From Candidatus Neomarinimicrobiota bacterium (GTDB lineage Bacteria; Fidelibacterota; Marinisomatia; Marinisomatales; S15-B10): 64,000 nucleotides of DNA. Below the pieces are notes generated by a model, which worked only from the letters and a program-made list of their open reading frames with translations, had not been told where the DNA came from and ran no database searches. This document shows, in pieces, positions 54,381 through 63,337 of this stretch. The translations under genes and the position numbers were made by a program. The stretch covers positions 1 through 64,000 of the forward strand of contig DTTI01000073.1 in the NCBI GenBank assembly GCA_012964825.1. The letters are read 5' to 3'. Every line of letters starts with the position of its first letter. The stretch's first letter is position 1.

Positions 54381-55301
54381 ATGGAAGTTGTAAAAGATGT
54401 AATTATTGTTCTTGTGTGTGTCGGTGTGATAGCTAAAGGAGCAACTTGGCTTGTAGATAGTGCATCCAAAATTGCCAAGCGTATGGGAATCTCAGAACTG
54501 GTAATCGGGCTGACCATATTGGCATTGGGTACATCAGCTCCCGAATTTGCTGTTTCGATCTTGGCGGCTTTGAAGGGAATAGGTGATATTGCCATAGGGA
54601 ATATTGTAGGTTCGAACATATTTAATCTAGGCTTTATTCTTGGTGGTACAGCAATTATCCACAGCCTGAAAACAAGTAGAATCGTCATTGTAAGAGATGG
54701 CTTATTCTTACTATTCGGTACGTTTATTCTATTGTTTTTTCTCTGGGATTTAGCCCTGACCAAATTTGAGGGAGGAATCCTTTTTTCCCTGCTTATTCTT
54801 TATCTAAGCTATCTTTATATCAAAAGAGAACCGTTAGAAATGGATCAGGTAACGGGTAAGATGGATTGGTGGGATCCTGTGTCGCTGATTGGAGGATTGG
54901 CGATGGTTCTCTTTGGTGCCCACTTTATGGTGGAGTCAGCGGTTAACCTGGCAAAATATTTGGGCGTATCAGACTGGGTCATAGGGGCTACCGTAATTGC
55001 GGCAGGGACTTCAGCTCCTGAATTTGCTACATCACTGGCTGCGGCTTTGCGTTCTCGTTATGGAATGTCTGTTGGAAACCTGATCGGGAGTGATATTTTC
55101 AATCTGTTCGGAGTTCTCGGGGTGGCGGGAATACTGAGTGATATACCTGTTGGTTTGGATGCCAGGGTGCATCTTGTGTTCTTATCTCTTATGGTTGCTC
55201 TTGTACTGGTCTTCATGCGCACAGGGTGGGTGGTATCCCGAAGGGAGGGATACATATTGGTGATGATCGGCCTGGTTCGGTGGATATATAGTTTTATCTG
55301 A
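54381..55301 (+). CDS. Na+/Ca2+ exchanger family protein (CaCA, YrbG-like)
   Basis: A 306-residue membrane protein with ten helices in two inverted halves. The alpha repeats are LALGTSAPEFAVSILAALKG with GNIVGSNIFNLGFILGG, and IAAGTSAPEFATSLAAALRS with GNLIGSDIFNLFGVLG. The two GTSxPE glutamates and the N/D of the second strands, which bind Ca2+ and Na+ in the NCX_Mj structure, are kept. It is a single gene between two promoters. Confidence 0.93.
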   Translation: MEVVKDVIIVLVCVGVIAKGATWLVDSASKIAKRMGISELVIGLTILALGTSAPEFAVSILAALKGIGDIAIGNIVGSNIFNLGFILGGTAIIHSLKTSRIVIVRDGLFLLFGTFILLFFLWDLALTKFEGGILFSLLILYLSYLYIKREPLEMDQVTGKMDWWDPVSLIGGLAMVLFGAHFMVESAVNLAKYLGVSDWVIGATVIAAGTSAPEFATSLAAALRSRYGMSVGNLIGSDIFNLFGVLGVAGILSDIPVGLDARVHLVFLSLMVALVLVFMRTGWVVSRREGYILVMIGLVRWIYSFI

Positions 55302-55382
55302 TTTCCTGTTTAAATCTTGAGTCAGTTGAACAGTTGACTGAACATATTTTGACTCTTTGCTCTTTATTCCTGAAAGACTTCA

Positions 55383-55412
55383 TTGACATAAGACAAATAA
55401 GTATTATTCTTG
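55383..55412 (+). promoter_or_regulatory. Promoter candidate of ftsEX
   Basis: TTGACA (55383-55388), 16 nt, TATTCT (55405-55410); as TTG-N19-TATTCTTG it is one base off TAnnTTTG. About 14 bp before the ftsE ATG. Upstream in the same 124-bp gap is an imperfect 20-nt palindrome (AGTCAGTTGA with TTGACT, from about 55319) with no T run, perhaps an operator. Confidence 0.45.
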
Positions 55413-55425
55413 TGTTGGTGTCATC

Positions 55426-56076
55426 ATGATTAGTTTCAAAAATGTATCCTGTACCTTTGAAGATGGCGTCGGCATTGAGCATGTAACTTTTGATATCGAG
55501 CCAGGTGAATTCGTCTGCATTATAGGACCCACAGGGGCGGGTAAAACCACTTTTCTGAAACTTATCTATATGGACATCTTCCCTGAGGAAGGGACAGTAA
55601 GAGTGGACAAATACAGATCTGACAAAATCAAGAAACGCAACATTCCCATGCTGAGGCGCAAGGTGGGGATGGTGTTCCAGGATTTCGAGTTGCTGAAAGA
55701 TAGGAGTGTTTTTGAGAATATCGCCATTCCGCTCCACGTTCAGGGAGTCGGAATGAAGGTGGTGAAAGATGAGGTTGAGAATGTGTTGGAACGGCTCAGC
55801 ATCTCGGATCGTCGGGATCATCTGCCGACCCAACTTTCAGGCGGAGAGCAGCAGATTGTTTCACTTGCCCGAGCCCTTGTGAAGGATCCGCTGGTGATCC
55901 TTGCTGATGAGCCGACGGGGAACCTCGATCCTGCCGCTTCTCTCAAGGTGGTTGAGCTGCTGGAAGAGATTAACAGGGACGGTACAGCGGTTCTTATGGC
56001 CACTCACAATTTCTCCCTAGTGAGAGACCGGGGTTACAGATTCATGCAGATTGTAGACGGCGAAATCCAGACATGA
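55426..56076 (+). CDS. ftsE: Cell-division ABC transporter ATP-binding protein FtsE
   Basis: A 216-residue ABC ATPase with Walker [15 protein letters not shown], the [20 protein letters not shown]-loop region typical of FtsE, signature [15 protein letters not shown], Walker [13 protein letters not shown], and the switch His in MATHNFSLV. It works with FtsX to activate periplasmic amidases at the septum. It is coupled to ftsX by an ATGA overlap. Confidence 0.95.
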   Translation: MISFKNVSCTFEDGVGIEHVTFDIEPGEFVCIIGPTGAGKTTFLKLIYMDIFPEEGTVRVDKYRSDKIKKRNIPMLRRKVGMVFQDFELLKDRSVFENIAIPLHVQGVGMKVVKDEVENVLERLSISDRRDHLPTQLSGGEQQIVSLARALVKDPLVILADEPTGNLDPAASLKVVELLEEINRDGTAVLMATHNFSLVRDRGYRFMQIVDGEIQT

Positions 56077-56939
56077 TTGATCGATTTCTATACCTTGTCT
56101 CGGAAGGCATCCGAAGTCTCTGGCGAACCAAATCAACGGTACTTGCCACCATCACCGCAATAGGTATTGCTTCCAGTTTTGTGGTGATTATCGCAGTGGT
56201 GGTCGAGAATGTTTCGGGCATTATTCAAATTGCCCGAGGGCAATACGAATTTCAGGTCTTCTTTTCAGAGGACGTTGACAACACCCAGGCGGCGAAACTA
56301 GTTGATCAGATAGGCGGCATTGAGGGTATCAAGTCCGCTTCACTGATTACCAAGGATGAGGCGGCTGATATTTTCCAGCGAGAGTTTGGAGAAGACATTT
56401 TTGAGCTTTTAGAGGAAAATCCACTGCCACCGGGATCTGTTCTTAAGCTGGAAGAGCCCAAAGAGGGAAGGATAGATGTCAATCCCATTATAAAGCAGAT
56501 CGAATTTGTGGAAGGTGTGGATGAAGTGCGCTACCAGGGGCGCCTCATTTCACTCATCGAGAGATACTATGAAGGATTTTTCGCTGGGGTGACTGCCCTT
56601 GCCGCGGCAATCCTGTTTGGCACGGTCATACTTATATCAAATACCATTCGTCTGAGTATTTATGCCCGGCGGGACCTCATCAGGATTCTGAAACTGGTGG
56701 GTGCTACCAACAGGTTTGTCCGATTCCCCTTCATGGTTGAGGGTATTCTCGAGGGACTCCTGGGCTCTCTGGTGGCCGCGGCAGTTTCTTACGGTTTTGT
56801 TGAAGGGAGTAACTATTTTCTTTCACTCTTTACTCAGTACCGTCTGGTGTGGCAATTTCAGATCGTGGCTCTGCTTATGGGTGTCATCATCTTTTTCTCG
56901 TTTGTGGGGAGTGTGCGTGCGGTGAGGAAGTTCCTATAG
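56073..56939 (+). CDS. ftsX: Cell-division protein FtsX
   Basis: A 288-residue permease-like protein with four helices: one near residues 20-42, then an extracellular domain (about 50-160, including EYQFQVFFSEDVDNTQAAKLV-like sequence), and three C-terminal helices with RLSIYARRDLIRILKLVGATNRFVRFPFMVEGIL split across them. It is the partner of FtsE and the final gene before a promoter for hrcA. Confidence 0.92.
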   Translation: MIDRFLYLVSEGIRSLWRTKSTVLATITAIGIASSFVVIIAVVVENVSGIIQIARGQYEFQVFFSEDVDNTQAAKLVDQIGGIEGIKSASLITKDEAADIFQREFGEDIFELLEENPLPPGSVLKLEEPKEGRIDVNPIIKQIEFVEGVDEVRYQGRLISLIERYYEGFFAGVTALAAAILFGTVILISNTIRLSIYARRDLIRILKLVGATNRFVRFPFMVEGILEGLLGSLVAAAVSYGFVEGSNYFLSLFTQYRLVWQFQIVALLMGVIIFFSFVGSVRAVRKFL

Positions 56940-56967
56940 CGACTGTTTCTCTCGACGGACGATAATC

Positions 56968-56998
56968 TTGATTAACCCTGACCGTGACTGTAATTTTG
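56968..56998 (+). promoter_or_regulatory. Promoter of hrcA-grpE-dnaJ
   Basis: TTG (56968-56970), 20 nt, TAATTTTG (56991-56998). It is the same exact pattern, to the base in the -7 element, as before mreB, and 14 bp upstream of the GTG of hrcA. No CIRCE inverted repeat is visible in 56940-57012. Confidence 0.6.
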
Positions 56999-57012
56999 GA
57001 AGTTAGTCTAAA

Positions 57013-58065
57013 GTGAGATTTAAGAACATGAAAGCCGATATCACTCAGCCGTCTGACCGGGACAAGGCCATCCTCAAGATGGTCATTGAAGATTTTGTAG
57101 ATACTGCTCACCCCGTGGCATCCAAACGGTTGAAAGAGGAATATAATTTAGAACTGAGTCCTGCCACTATCAGGAATACACTTCACTTCCTTGAGGAGGT
57201 TGGTCTTCTTAGTCACATCCACACTTCCTCAGGCAGAATTCCCACCGATTTTGGTTACCGCTTTTACGTAGATGAACTGCTGGAATCGAAAGTGGCATCT
57301 GAGTCCATGCGGCAGATCGCCATGGATGAACTGGCGGCAGCATCGTTCAATGTGGAGAGACTGTTTCAAATCACAGCCAATTCACTGGCGCAGCTGAATC
57401 ACCTTTTCGGCTTTGCCATCCTTTTAGTTGACAGCCGGAGAAAACTGACAAATCTGGATCTTGTGAAACTCAGTTCAGGGCAGGTGTTGCTGGTGCTGGG
57501 TTTCAAGTCAGAGAAGGTGAGAACCGTTCTTTTAAATCTTTCCTTGGAGATCAAGGATTCTCTCATTGAGATGGTGGCTTCAATACTCAGAGAGCGGCTC
57601 ATTGGTCTCTCCGTATCAGATATAACAAAAACTATCGGTAACCGTCTCAGGGGTCAGTCAATTTTTGAAAGTGAAATTATCCAGGTAATCATTGAAAATG
57701 CGGAAGATTATTTTTCAGTTTCGTCAGAAGATGAAATTTTTTCTTCAACAAAAGACCAGCTGTGGCAACATCCTGAATTCAGTGAGCCGGACAATATGCA
57801 GTCCATGATCAACGCGCTGGATAATTCAAAAACCATCAGGAGTTCAGTGGATATGTCCGCTGAAAGCGCAAGTCTCACCATCGCCATCGGTTCAGAGAAT
57901 AGCGCTCAGTCCATGCATTCCTGCTCCGTGGTGACCAAGTCAATGGTACTTGGTGAGAATTCCGCCTGTTTTGGTGTCATCGGGCCTACGAGAATGAACT
58001 ATGCTGAAGTCCTTACAGTTCTGGATCTTTTTGCTTCAACAATCGAAAAACTGAATCATGCCTAA
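57013..58065 (+). CDS. hrcA: Heat-inducible transcription repressor HrcA
   Basis: A 350-residue repressor. The N-terminal winged helix is intact: DFVDTAHPVASKRLKEEY, LSPATIRNTLHFLEEVGLLS and HTSSGRIPTDFGYRFYVDEL. The C-terminal half ends with the usual CFGVIGPTRMNYAEVL. The GTG start has a weak site; an ATG five codons later (57028) is possible. It overlaps grpE by 8 bp. Confidence 0.93.
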   Translation: MRFKNMKADITQPSDRDKAILKMVIEDFVDTAHPVASKRLKEEYNLELSPATIRNTLHFLEEVGLLSHIHTSSGRIPTDFGYRFYVDELLESKVASESMRQIAMDELAAASFNVERLFQITANSLAQLNHLFGFAILLVDSRRKLTNLDLVKLSSGQVLLVLGFKSEKVRTVLLNLSLEIKDSLIEMVASILRERLIGLSVSDITKTIGNRLRGQSIFESEIIQVIIENAEDYFSVSSEDEIFSSTKDQLWQHPEFSEPDNMQSMINALDNSKTIRSSVDMSAESASLTIAIGSENSAQSMHSCSVVTKSMVLGENSACFGVIGPTRMNYAEVLTVLDLFASTIEKLNHA

Positions 58066-58663
58066 AAAAAAGAAAATCAAAAAAGAGAAAGTCGAAGAAG
58101 AACCAAAGAATGGTCAGGTTCCTGAAGCTGAAGAAGAGATAGCAAAAAAAACAGAGGCTCTGGAAGAAGCTGAACCGGTAGATGAAGAGGTTCAAGAAGA
58201 GTCCTCTATCGAAGATGAGCTGAAGGACCTCCAAGACCGCCATCTTCGCCTCCGTGCCGAGTTCGACAACTATAAAAAGCGAAAAGATAGAGAATTCATC
58301 CGTTTGTTGCAGTATGAGGGTAAGGATGTGATCATCTCTTTTCTCGGTATCGCTGATGATCTCCAGAGAATGATCGCTTCTGCGGATGGAGATAAGTCGA
58401 AAAATGCGAAATCGCTAGTGGCGGGGATGAATCTTATCCTCGAAAAACTTCACCGCCGGCTCAGCGCCCTGAAGGTTGAACCGTTTGATTCCGAAGGGGT
58501 CAAGTTTGATCCGGAACTTCACGATGCTATGATGACCCAGACTTCCGATGATCACGAAGATGGTGTTGTGATCCAGGAATTTGAAAAAGGGTATAAATAC
58601 AAGGACAGGGTCATCCGTCATGCTAAGGTGATTGTCAATTCAAAGGGTAGCGATAAGGAGTAG
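58058..58663 (+). CDS. grpE: Nucleotide-exchange factor GrpE
   Basis: DnaK nucleotide-exchange factor, 201 residues. A highly charged Lys/Glu N terminus and a long helix (to about residue 90) precede the beta-wing with EPFDSEGVKFDPELHDAMM and VVIQEFEKGYKYKDRVIRHA, the classic signature. It lies between hrcA and dnaJ; dnaK itself is not in the window. Confidence 0.94.
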   Translation: MPKKKKIKKEKVEEEPKNGQVPEAEEEIAKKTEALEEAEPVDEEVQEESSIEDELKDLQDRHLRLRAEFDNYKKRKDREFIRLLQYEGKDVIISFLGIADDLQRMIASADGDKSKNAKSLVAGMNLILEKLHRRLSALKVEPFDSEGVKFDPELHDAMMTQTSDDHEDGVVIQEFEKGYKYKDRVIRHAKVIVNSKGSDKE

Positions 58664-58666
58664 CTC

Positions 58667-59794
58667 GTGAAGCGTGATTACTACGAGGTACTGGGCTTAG
58701 AAAAGGGTGCTGGCGAAGCCGAAATCAAGAAAGCTTATCGCAAGCTTGCCATGAAGTATCACCCTGACAAAAATCCCGGTGATAAAAATGCTGAGGAAAA
58801 ATTCAAAGAGGCAGCGGAAGCTTACTCGGTTCTAAGTGATTCTCAAAAGCGCACGCAGTACGACCAGTTTGGCCATACCGCCACTGACGGCGGTCCAGGC
58901 GGTTTTGGCGGCGGTTTTGGCGGATTTGAAAACTTTGACCTGTCTGACGCCCTCCGGACCTTCATGGAAGGTTTCGGTTCCAGCTCATTTGATGACTTTT
59001 TCGGCGGCGGTACGGGCTCAAGGCGCCGCAGCCGGGGCTCGGACCTTAAAGTTACCCTAAATCTTAACCTTGAAGAGATTGCAGAAGGTGTAACCAAAAC
59101 TATCAAAGTAAACCGGATGGATTCGTGCGACTCTTGTAATGGTACAGGTGGTGAGAAAGGGGCCATGCCCATACGGTGTACCACTTGCAACGGCTCAGGG
59201 CAAGTGCGCCAAATCTCCCGTTCACTTTTTGGCCAGTTCGTCAATGTGGGGGCGTGCTCAAACTGCGGCGGCAGTGGTGAGGTTATATCCAAGCCTTGCC
59301 GCTCTTGTGCCGGTGACGGCCGGAGAAAGAAAGCATCACAGATCAAAGTAAATGTCCCCGCCGGTGTGGCAGCTGGCAATTATATGACACTCCGTGGCGA
59401 GGGGAATGCAGGGCCAAGGGGAAGTGACAGGGGCGATCTGGTGGTTTTCTTCGATGAAAAAGAACATAAATTCTTCACGCGTCACGATACTGACATCATC
59501 ACAGAGGTAGAAGTCTCTTTCTCCCAGGCGGCCCTAGGTGACAAGATTGAGGTGCCAACATTGACCGGCTCCGCCAAATTGTCCATTCCAGCTGGTATCC
59601 AGTCCGGACAGGTATTGCGGATGCGGAATAAAGGCCTAGGTGAACTGCGTAATGGCAGGAAAGGTGATCAACTGGTGAAGATTCAGGTAAGCACACCTAC
59701 AAAACTAAATTCCAGCCAGAAAAAACTGTTTAAGGAGCTTGCTTCAAGCAACGGGAGAAAAGTGAGAACCGCCGTGAGGAAGGTGCGACTCTAA
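58667..59794 (+). CDS. dnaJ: Chaperone protein DnaJ
   Basis: A 375-residue class I J-protein: J domain with [21 protein letters not shown], a Gly/Phe stretch ([13 protein letters not shown]), the four zinc-finger repeats [24 protein letters not shown] and CRSCAGDG, and the C-terminal substrate-binding domains ([18 protein letters not shown]). The HPD is at about residues 33-35. The start is GTG, 3 bp after grpE. Confidence 0.95.
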   Translation: MKRDYYEVLGLEKGAGEAEIKKAYRKLAMKYHPDKNPGDKNAEEKFKEAAEAYSVLSDSQKRTQYDQFGHTATDGGPGGFGGGFGGFENFDLSDALRTFMEGFGSSSFDDFFGGGTGSRRRSRGSDLKVTLNLNLEEIAEGVTKTIKVNRMDSCDSCNGTGGEKGAMPIRCTTCNGSGQVRQISRSLFGQFVNVGACSNCGGSGEVISKPCRSCAGDGRRKKASQIKVNVPAGVAAGNYMTLRGEGNAGPRGSDRGDLVVFFDEKEHKFFTRHDTDIITEVEVSFSQAALGDKIEVPTLTGSAKLSIPAGIQSGQVLRMRNKGLGELRNGRKGDQLVKIQVSTPTKLNSSQKKLFKELASSNGRKVRTAVRKVRL

Positions 59795-59797
59795 CCT

Positions 59798-60178
59798 ATG
59801 ACACCTCAGGAAAAATTCATTTCCAGATTTCTTCTGACGATACTTGCCCTGGGTCTAGCAGTGGGATTTGTCAGGCGGACATGGTTCCCTGAAAATATTG
59901 ATATCTCTAAAGCGTCTGAAGAGGCAGACTAGGTTGCCCGAATTGCCCAGGAGGGGAGAGCATCTCACCTGGCCGGGAAAAATATCGCTTCGATAATCAC
60001 CATCCAAAAAGTAAACTTGAATAGAGCTCTCAAGAGTGAACTTATAATTCTTCCCGGCATTGGTCCGGCACTGGCTGACCGGATCTTAGCATACTGGGAC
60101 GAGTTTGGCACATTTAAAACCATAGACGATTTGAAGAATGTGAAAGGAATCAGTGCTAAATTCCTTGGAAAGATTTGA
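59798..60178 (+). pseudogene. comEA: comEA-like gene interrupted by an in-frame amber codon
   Basis: The frame from the ATG at 59798 runs for 126 codons to a TGA at 60176-60178 with one internal TAG at codon 45 (59930-59932). The first 44 residues hold a membrane helix (FLLTILALGLAVGFV); after the stop comes a clean helix-hairpin-helix domain (VNLNRALKSELIILPGIGP, ADRILAYWDEFGTFKTIDDL, NVKGISAKFLGKI), exactly the ComEA layout. There is no frameshift. Both halves are well preserved, so a recent nonsense mutation, a base error or read-through are all possible. An AGGAGG at 59949-59954 has no standard start codon at a suitable distance. Confidence 0.7.
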
Positions 60179-60222
60179 CAACACCTGGAATTGTGAAGCT
60201 GAAAAGAGAGACAAACAGATAG

Positions 60223-60984
60223 ATGACTGAATTTCTGGATACAAAATATAAATGGTGGATTAGAGACCTTCTGGAACTGGCGATTCTGGTTTCCGTGATC
60301 GCATTCCTGGGTGTGATTTATATGCCCCGGCTGATTTGGGATCAAGAAGAGGCTGTAGAAGCAGAAAGCCGTTTTTACATGGAAAATGTTTATGACGTCC
60401 TTTCATATTATGAACGCCTCACCGGTGAGCGGACTGCGGATGGCCAATGGGCCATAAAGGTGGTAAATGCAGCCAGGGATTCCCTTACTGCCGACACTAC
60501 ATTTCTCAGTAAGCAGAAGATTCATCTTGACGATGGCACAGCCGATGTGGATATGTTTGCCAACTATGCTGTGGTTTATGACACTAGCTTCGGTTTCCTG
60601 AAGACCCGGAAAGATACGCTCATGGACACAACTATGGTTGTCGTGAACTTCAATGAGGATGAATCACGTTACGATACCTCCTTTGTTCGCAAGAATATGC
60701 TGAAGTCTTTTCTGGAAGACAGTACTTTTGTGAATGTATCGGACACAACCTATTCCAGTCACGTGGAGGTTGTTAGCTATTATGACAGCTTTACGCCTGA
60801 CCCGACCATGCTTTACTGCCCTCTGACAAATCAACCTTATCTCATAGAATTGACTGAATATGATTACAAAGTTGAAAGCCCCATCGAGGGGAAATATACG
60901 GAGCGTCGTTTCCTTATCTTCGCATTCAATACGCGGTCCCACGGAAAAATTGAAGACGGGGAAAAGAGCTGGATACGCTTCTGA
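60223..60984 (+). CDS. Single-pass membrane protein of unknown function
   Basis: A 253-residue protein with a short N terminus, one membrane helix (LLELAILVSVIAFLGVIYM, about residues 15-34), and a soluble, acidic beta-rich domain rich in Asp, Thr and Tyr. The topology (N-in, C-out) and its place before a PilM-like protein suggest a pilus- or secretion-associated component such as a pseudopilin-related or PilN/O-like protein, but no family motif is clear. The helix starts a few residues further in than in pilins and there is no prepilin cleavage motif. Confidence 0.6.
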   Translation: MTEFLDTKYKWWIRDLLELAILVSVIAFLGVIYMPRLIWDQEEAVEAESRFYMENVYDVLSYYERLTGERTADGQWAIKVVNAARDSLTADTTFLSKQKIHLDDGTADVDMFANYAVVYDTSFGFLKTRKDTLMDTTMVVVNFNEDESRYDTSFVRKNMLKSFLEDSTFVNVSDTTYSSHVEVVSYYDSFTPDPTMLYCPLTNQPYLIELTEYDYKVESPIEGKYTERRFLIFAFNTRSHGKIEDGEKSWIRF

Positions 60985-60990
60985 CCGTGT

Positions 60991-61890
60991 ATGCTCGCAA
61001 TTTCTATCAGGAGTGGCTGGCTTCGGTTTGCTCACGCTGATGTCAATGAAGAGACGTTAGTTGTCAATTCCCTCAAGGCAACAAAACTTTCCAAAAACTT
61101 TTACCGCCCTGATCTGAGATCACCAGATCTATTGGTACATCTCGGGGTTATTTTTCATGATGTTATAGAATCACTACCTGTTCATGACAAAGAGGTGTTC
61201 TTGTCACTGGATGAACGGTGGATCGACTGCCAGATTTTTCCCGTCGACAAAGGATTAACTATGGAAGAACAGGAAGCATATCTCAACTGGTTCCTGAAGC
61301 GGCGCCTCGGTCCTCTTTGGCCTACGTCATCTGTATTCTTCAAAAAGGTTGAATCGAATGGCAGTGATAAAGAGTGGATTCTGACATGTGTTGTTCCAGA
61401 GAATGCACTGGAGGCGTTGAATGTTGCTTTGGAGCGGGCTGGAGCGGTGCCGGTTTGGTTGGAGCCTTGCACACTTTCCCTTGCAAGGGCGGTGGGTGGG
61501 GATAAAGCCAGCGTTGTTTTCATCAAAGATGGCAGAAGTGTAAGGGCACTGTTCTTTATTGGCGGAATAATGCACTCGTTTGGCAGTCCTAAAATTCGCG
61601 ACGGAGTTATTTCCATGGACACCATGACAGGTGATCGAGGACTGGCATCTTCAATGATCAAGATGATTAATGAGATAAAACCCAGATCGACAAAGACGCC
61701 CGCCATCAGCATCAAATTTGTAGGAGAACTCCCCGGTAAGTGGCAAGGGTTTGTTTCCTCTAAAAAGCGGCATTTGCAGGAGGTAAATCCCCTGGATTCA
61801 TTTACTTTGGCTAAAGGTGCAAAACTGAAAGGTACTGACCCCTCAGATTTTGGTGAAGTGGCAGGTCTTTTGCACCGGAGGATTATGTGA
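60991..61890 (+). CDS. PilM/GspL-like actin-fold protein
   Basis: A 299-residue cytoplasmic protein with divergent actin-like features: MLAISIRSGWLRFAHADVN (strand and loop of the phosphate-1 type), VFLSLDERWIDCQIF, TCVVPENALEALNVALERAG and VVFIKDGRSVRALFFIGGI. The pattern resembles PilM of type IV pili and GspL of type II secretion, without their full nucleotide-binding motifs. Its stop overlaps the ATG of the next gene (TGATG). Confidence 0.6.
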   Translation: MLAISIRSGWLRFAHADVNEETLVVNSLKATKLSKNFYRPDLRSPDLLVHLGVIFHDVIESLPVHDKEVFLSLDERWIDCQIFPVDKGLTMEEQEAYLNWFLKRRLGPLWPTSSVFFKKVESNGSDKEWILTCVVPENALEALNVALERAGAVPVWLEPCTLSLARAVGGDKASVVFIKDGRSVRALFFIGGIMHSFGSPKIRDGVISMDTMTGDRGLASSMIKMINEIKPRSTKTPAISIKFVGELPGKWQGFVSSKKRHLQEVNPLDSFTLAKGAKLKGTDPSDFGEVAGLLHRRIM

Positions 61891-62210
61891 TGACGGACCT
61901 CAACCTGTTCGGCAGTGAAGGCTTTCAGGAACCGGTGGCACTGCAACAGGTAAAATCACGAACAACAAAAGTGGAGCTGGCGAGGGTAGAGGAGCCTGAA
62001 AAAAAGACGGTGAAAGAAACGGTGAAAAAGCCCCCTGAGCCAAATAGAAAAAGTAAGTACAAAGGACATGAAATTTTTTCTTTTCTTTTGTCTGCTGCTA
62101 TCGTTGCGCTTGTGATCTGGTACTTTGTACTGAGGAAAGAGGTCTCCTTCTATATTAACGAGTACCAGCCCAGTGCCTTTGAGATTCACCGGCAAGACAC
62201 CCATGGCTGA
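61890..62210 (+). CDS. Small membrane protein, PilN-like by position
   Basis: A 106-residue protein with a charged, Lys/Glu/Pro-rich N-terminal half and one membrane helix at about residues 64-82 (IFSFLLSAAIVALVIWYFVL), then about 20 residues outside. The ATG at 61890 overlaps the TGA of the PilM-like gene; a GTG one codon earlier is also in frame. The soluble half before the membrane fits a partner of the PilM-like protein, as PilN is for PilM, but no family match is visible. It overlaps rsmD by 8 bp. Confidence 0.5.
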   Translation: MTDLNLFGSEGFQEPVALQQVKSRTTKVELARVEEPEKKTVKETVKKPPEPNRKSKYKGHEIFSFLLSAAIVALVIWYFVLRKEVSFYINEYQPSAFEIHRQDTHG

Positions 62211-62724
62211 TCTTTCCATCCTTGCCGGTACCTACAAAGGTACCCGGCTCAAAACACCAGAAGCGGCTAATACACGGCCCACATCCGCCAGGGTAAGGAA
62301 ATCACTCTTTGACATTCTGGGTGACCTGTCGGGATCCTCTGTCCTGGATCTTTTTGCTGGTACCGGCGCCCTCGGTTTGGAAGCTGCTAGCCGGGGTGCA
62401 GTCTCAGTTACATTTGTTGAGAGCGAGAGGAAAGCCGTGGAATCCATAAAGAAGAATGGCCTGCTGTTCCAAGGCGTGAAGTTGGACGTCATCAGGCAGG
62501 ATGTTTTCCGGTTTCTGAAAAAGAACGACAGTTTGTTTGACCTGATTTTGGCAGACCCGCCTTATGGCAAGGTGAACTTGGACGGGCTGGCGGAATTGGC
62601 ACTTCAGTGGCTCAGCCCAGAGGGTCGTCTGATGATTGAATCTTCAGTGCGGGAGAGCTGGCGTCCCGAAAGGGCCCGGGTGAAGGAATACGGCGACACA
62701 CAGATCTCAATCTTTTCTTCATGA
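62203..62724 (+). CDS. rsmD: 16S rRNA (guanine-966-N2)-methyltransferase
   Basis: From the ATG at 62203 it has 173 residues. The protein starts ADLSILAGTYKGTRLKTP, has TRPTSARVRKSLFDIL, the SAM-binding VLDLFAGTGALGLEAASRG and the catalytic DLILADPPYG. An extension of 10 codons upstream would lie in the previous gene. It is joined to coaD by an ATGA overlap, the usual pairing. Confidence 0.95.
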   Translation: MADLSILAGTYKGTRLKTPEAANTRPTSARVRKSLFDILGDLSGSSVLDLFAGTGALGLEAASRGAVSVTFVESERKAVESIKKNGLLFQGVKLDVIRQDVFRFLKKNDSLFDLILADPPYGKVNLDGLAELALQWLSPEGRLMIESSVRESWRPERARVKEYGDTQISIFSS

Positions 62725-63212
62725 GTAGATCTCCCAAAACAGCCATCTATCCTGGCTCCTTTGACCCCATTACACTGGGCCATATCGATGTCATCGAGCG
62801 CGCCGTCAAGATTTTTGACAGGGTAGTAGTGACAGTTGCATCCCATCGGGATAAAAGCCCCCTCTTCAATCTTGAAGAGCGGATTGATATGATCGGTGTG
62901 TCCACCAAACAATTCAACGAGGTGGAAGTAACCTCCTCTGAAGGACTCATCGTGAAGTTTGCTGAGGAGCAAAGAGCGGTATCCCTTATCCGCGGACTGC
63001 GCTTCGTCAGTGATATAGAGTTTGAGTTTCAGCTGGCGTGGATGAACCGCCACCTCAATGCTGAAGTGATCACTGTTTTCCTCATGACGGATGCGAGGTA
63101 TACTCACCTCAACTCCTCTCTCCTCCGGGAAGTGACTACCCTGGGCGGTAATGTGGACGATTTTGTTACACCTTACGTCTCTCAGAAACTGAAAGAAAAG
63201 CTGAACCTGTAA
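62721..63212 (+). CDS. coaD: Pantetheine-phosphate adenylyltransferase
   Basis: Makes dephospho-CoA from 4'-phosphopantetheine and ATP. The 163-residue protein has AIYPGSFDPITLGHIDVIERA (the HxGH motif as LGHI), then VSLIRGLRFVSDIEFEFQLAWMNR-type sequence with the R-G-L-R signature, and LNSSLLREV near the end. Length is typical (about 160). Coupled to rsmD by an ATGA overlap. Confidence 0.95.
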   Translation: MSRSPKTAIYPGSFDPITLGHIDVIERAVKIFDRVVVTVASHRDKSPLFNLEERIDMIGVSTKQFNEVEVTSSEGLIVKFAEEQRAVSLIRGLRFVSDIEFEFQLAWMNRHLNAEVITVFLMTDARYTHLNSSLLREVTTLGGNVDDFVTPYVSQKLKEKLNL

Positions 63213-63337
63213 TCAGTTTTTGTCACTTTCCCATCGTTGACAGAAAAATAATGAGATTATCATTCCCACCGCGGGGGTTGAAGGGCTAAATTCTCCGTCT
63301 CGATTAGGTGAAAAAAGAGGTTTAGTTAACTAAAGCC

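Noticed and set aside
55314-55345. Imperfect palindrome AGTCAGTTGA/TTGACT after the exchanger gene as a terminator
   Set aside because: No T run follows; it may be an operator but there is no support for a regulator.
59930-59932. Pyrrolysine or global TAG reassignment in comEA
   Set aside because: Other genes end cleanly at TAG, and no Pyl context is present. A single mutation or error explains it more simply.
59965-60345. 126-residue open frame on the minus strand
   Set aside because: It is antisense to the comEA HhH domain and the next gene, and has no domain signature.
63213-63337. A gene or riboswitch in the gap before the FmdB-type gene
   Set aside because: Only scattered A/T-rich sequence and a weak promoter-like TTGACA (about 63238) are visible; no structured element or frame could be supported.
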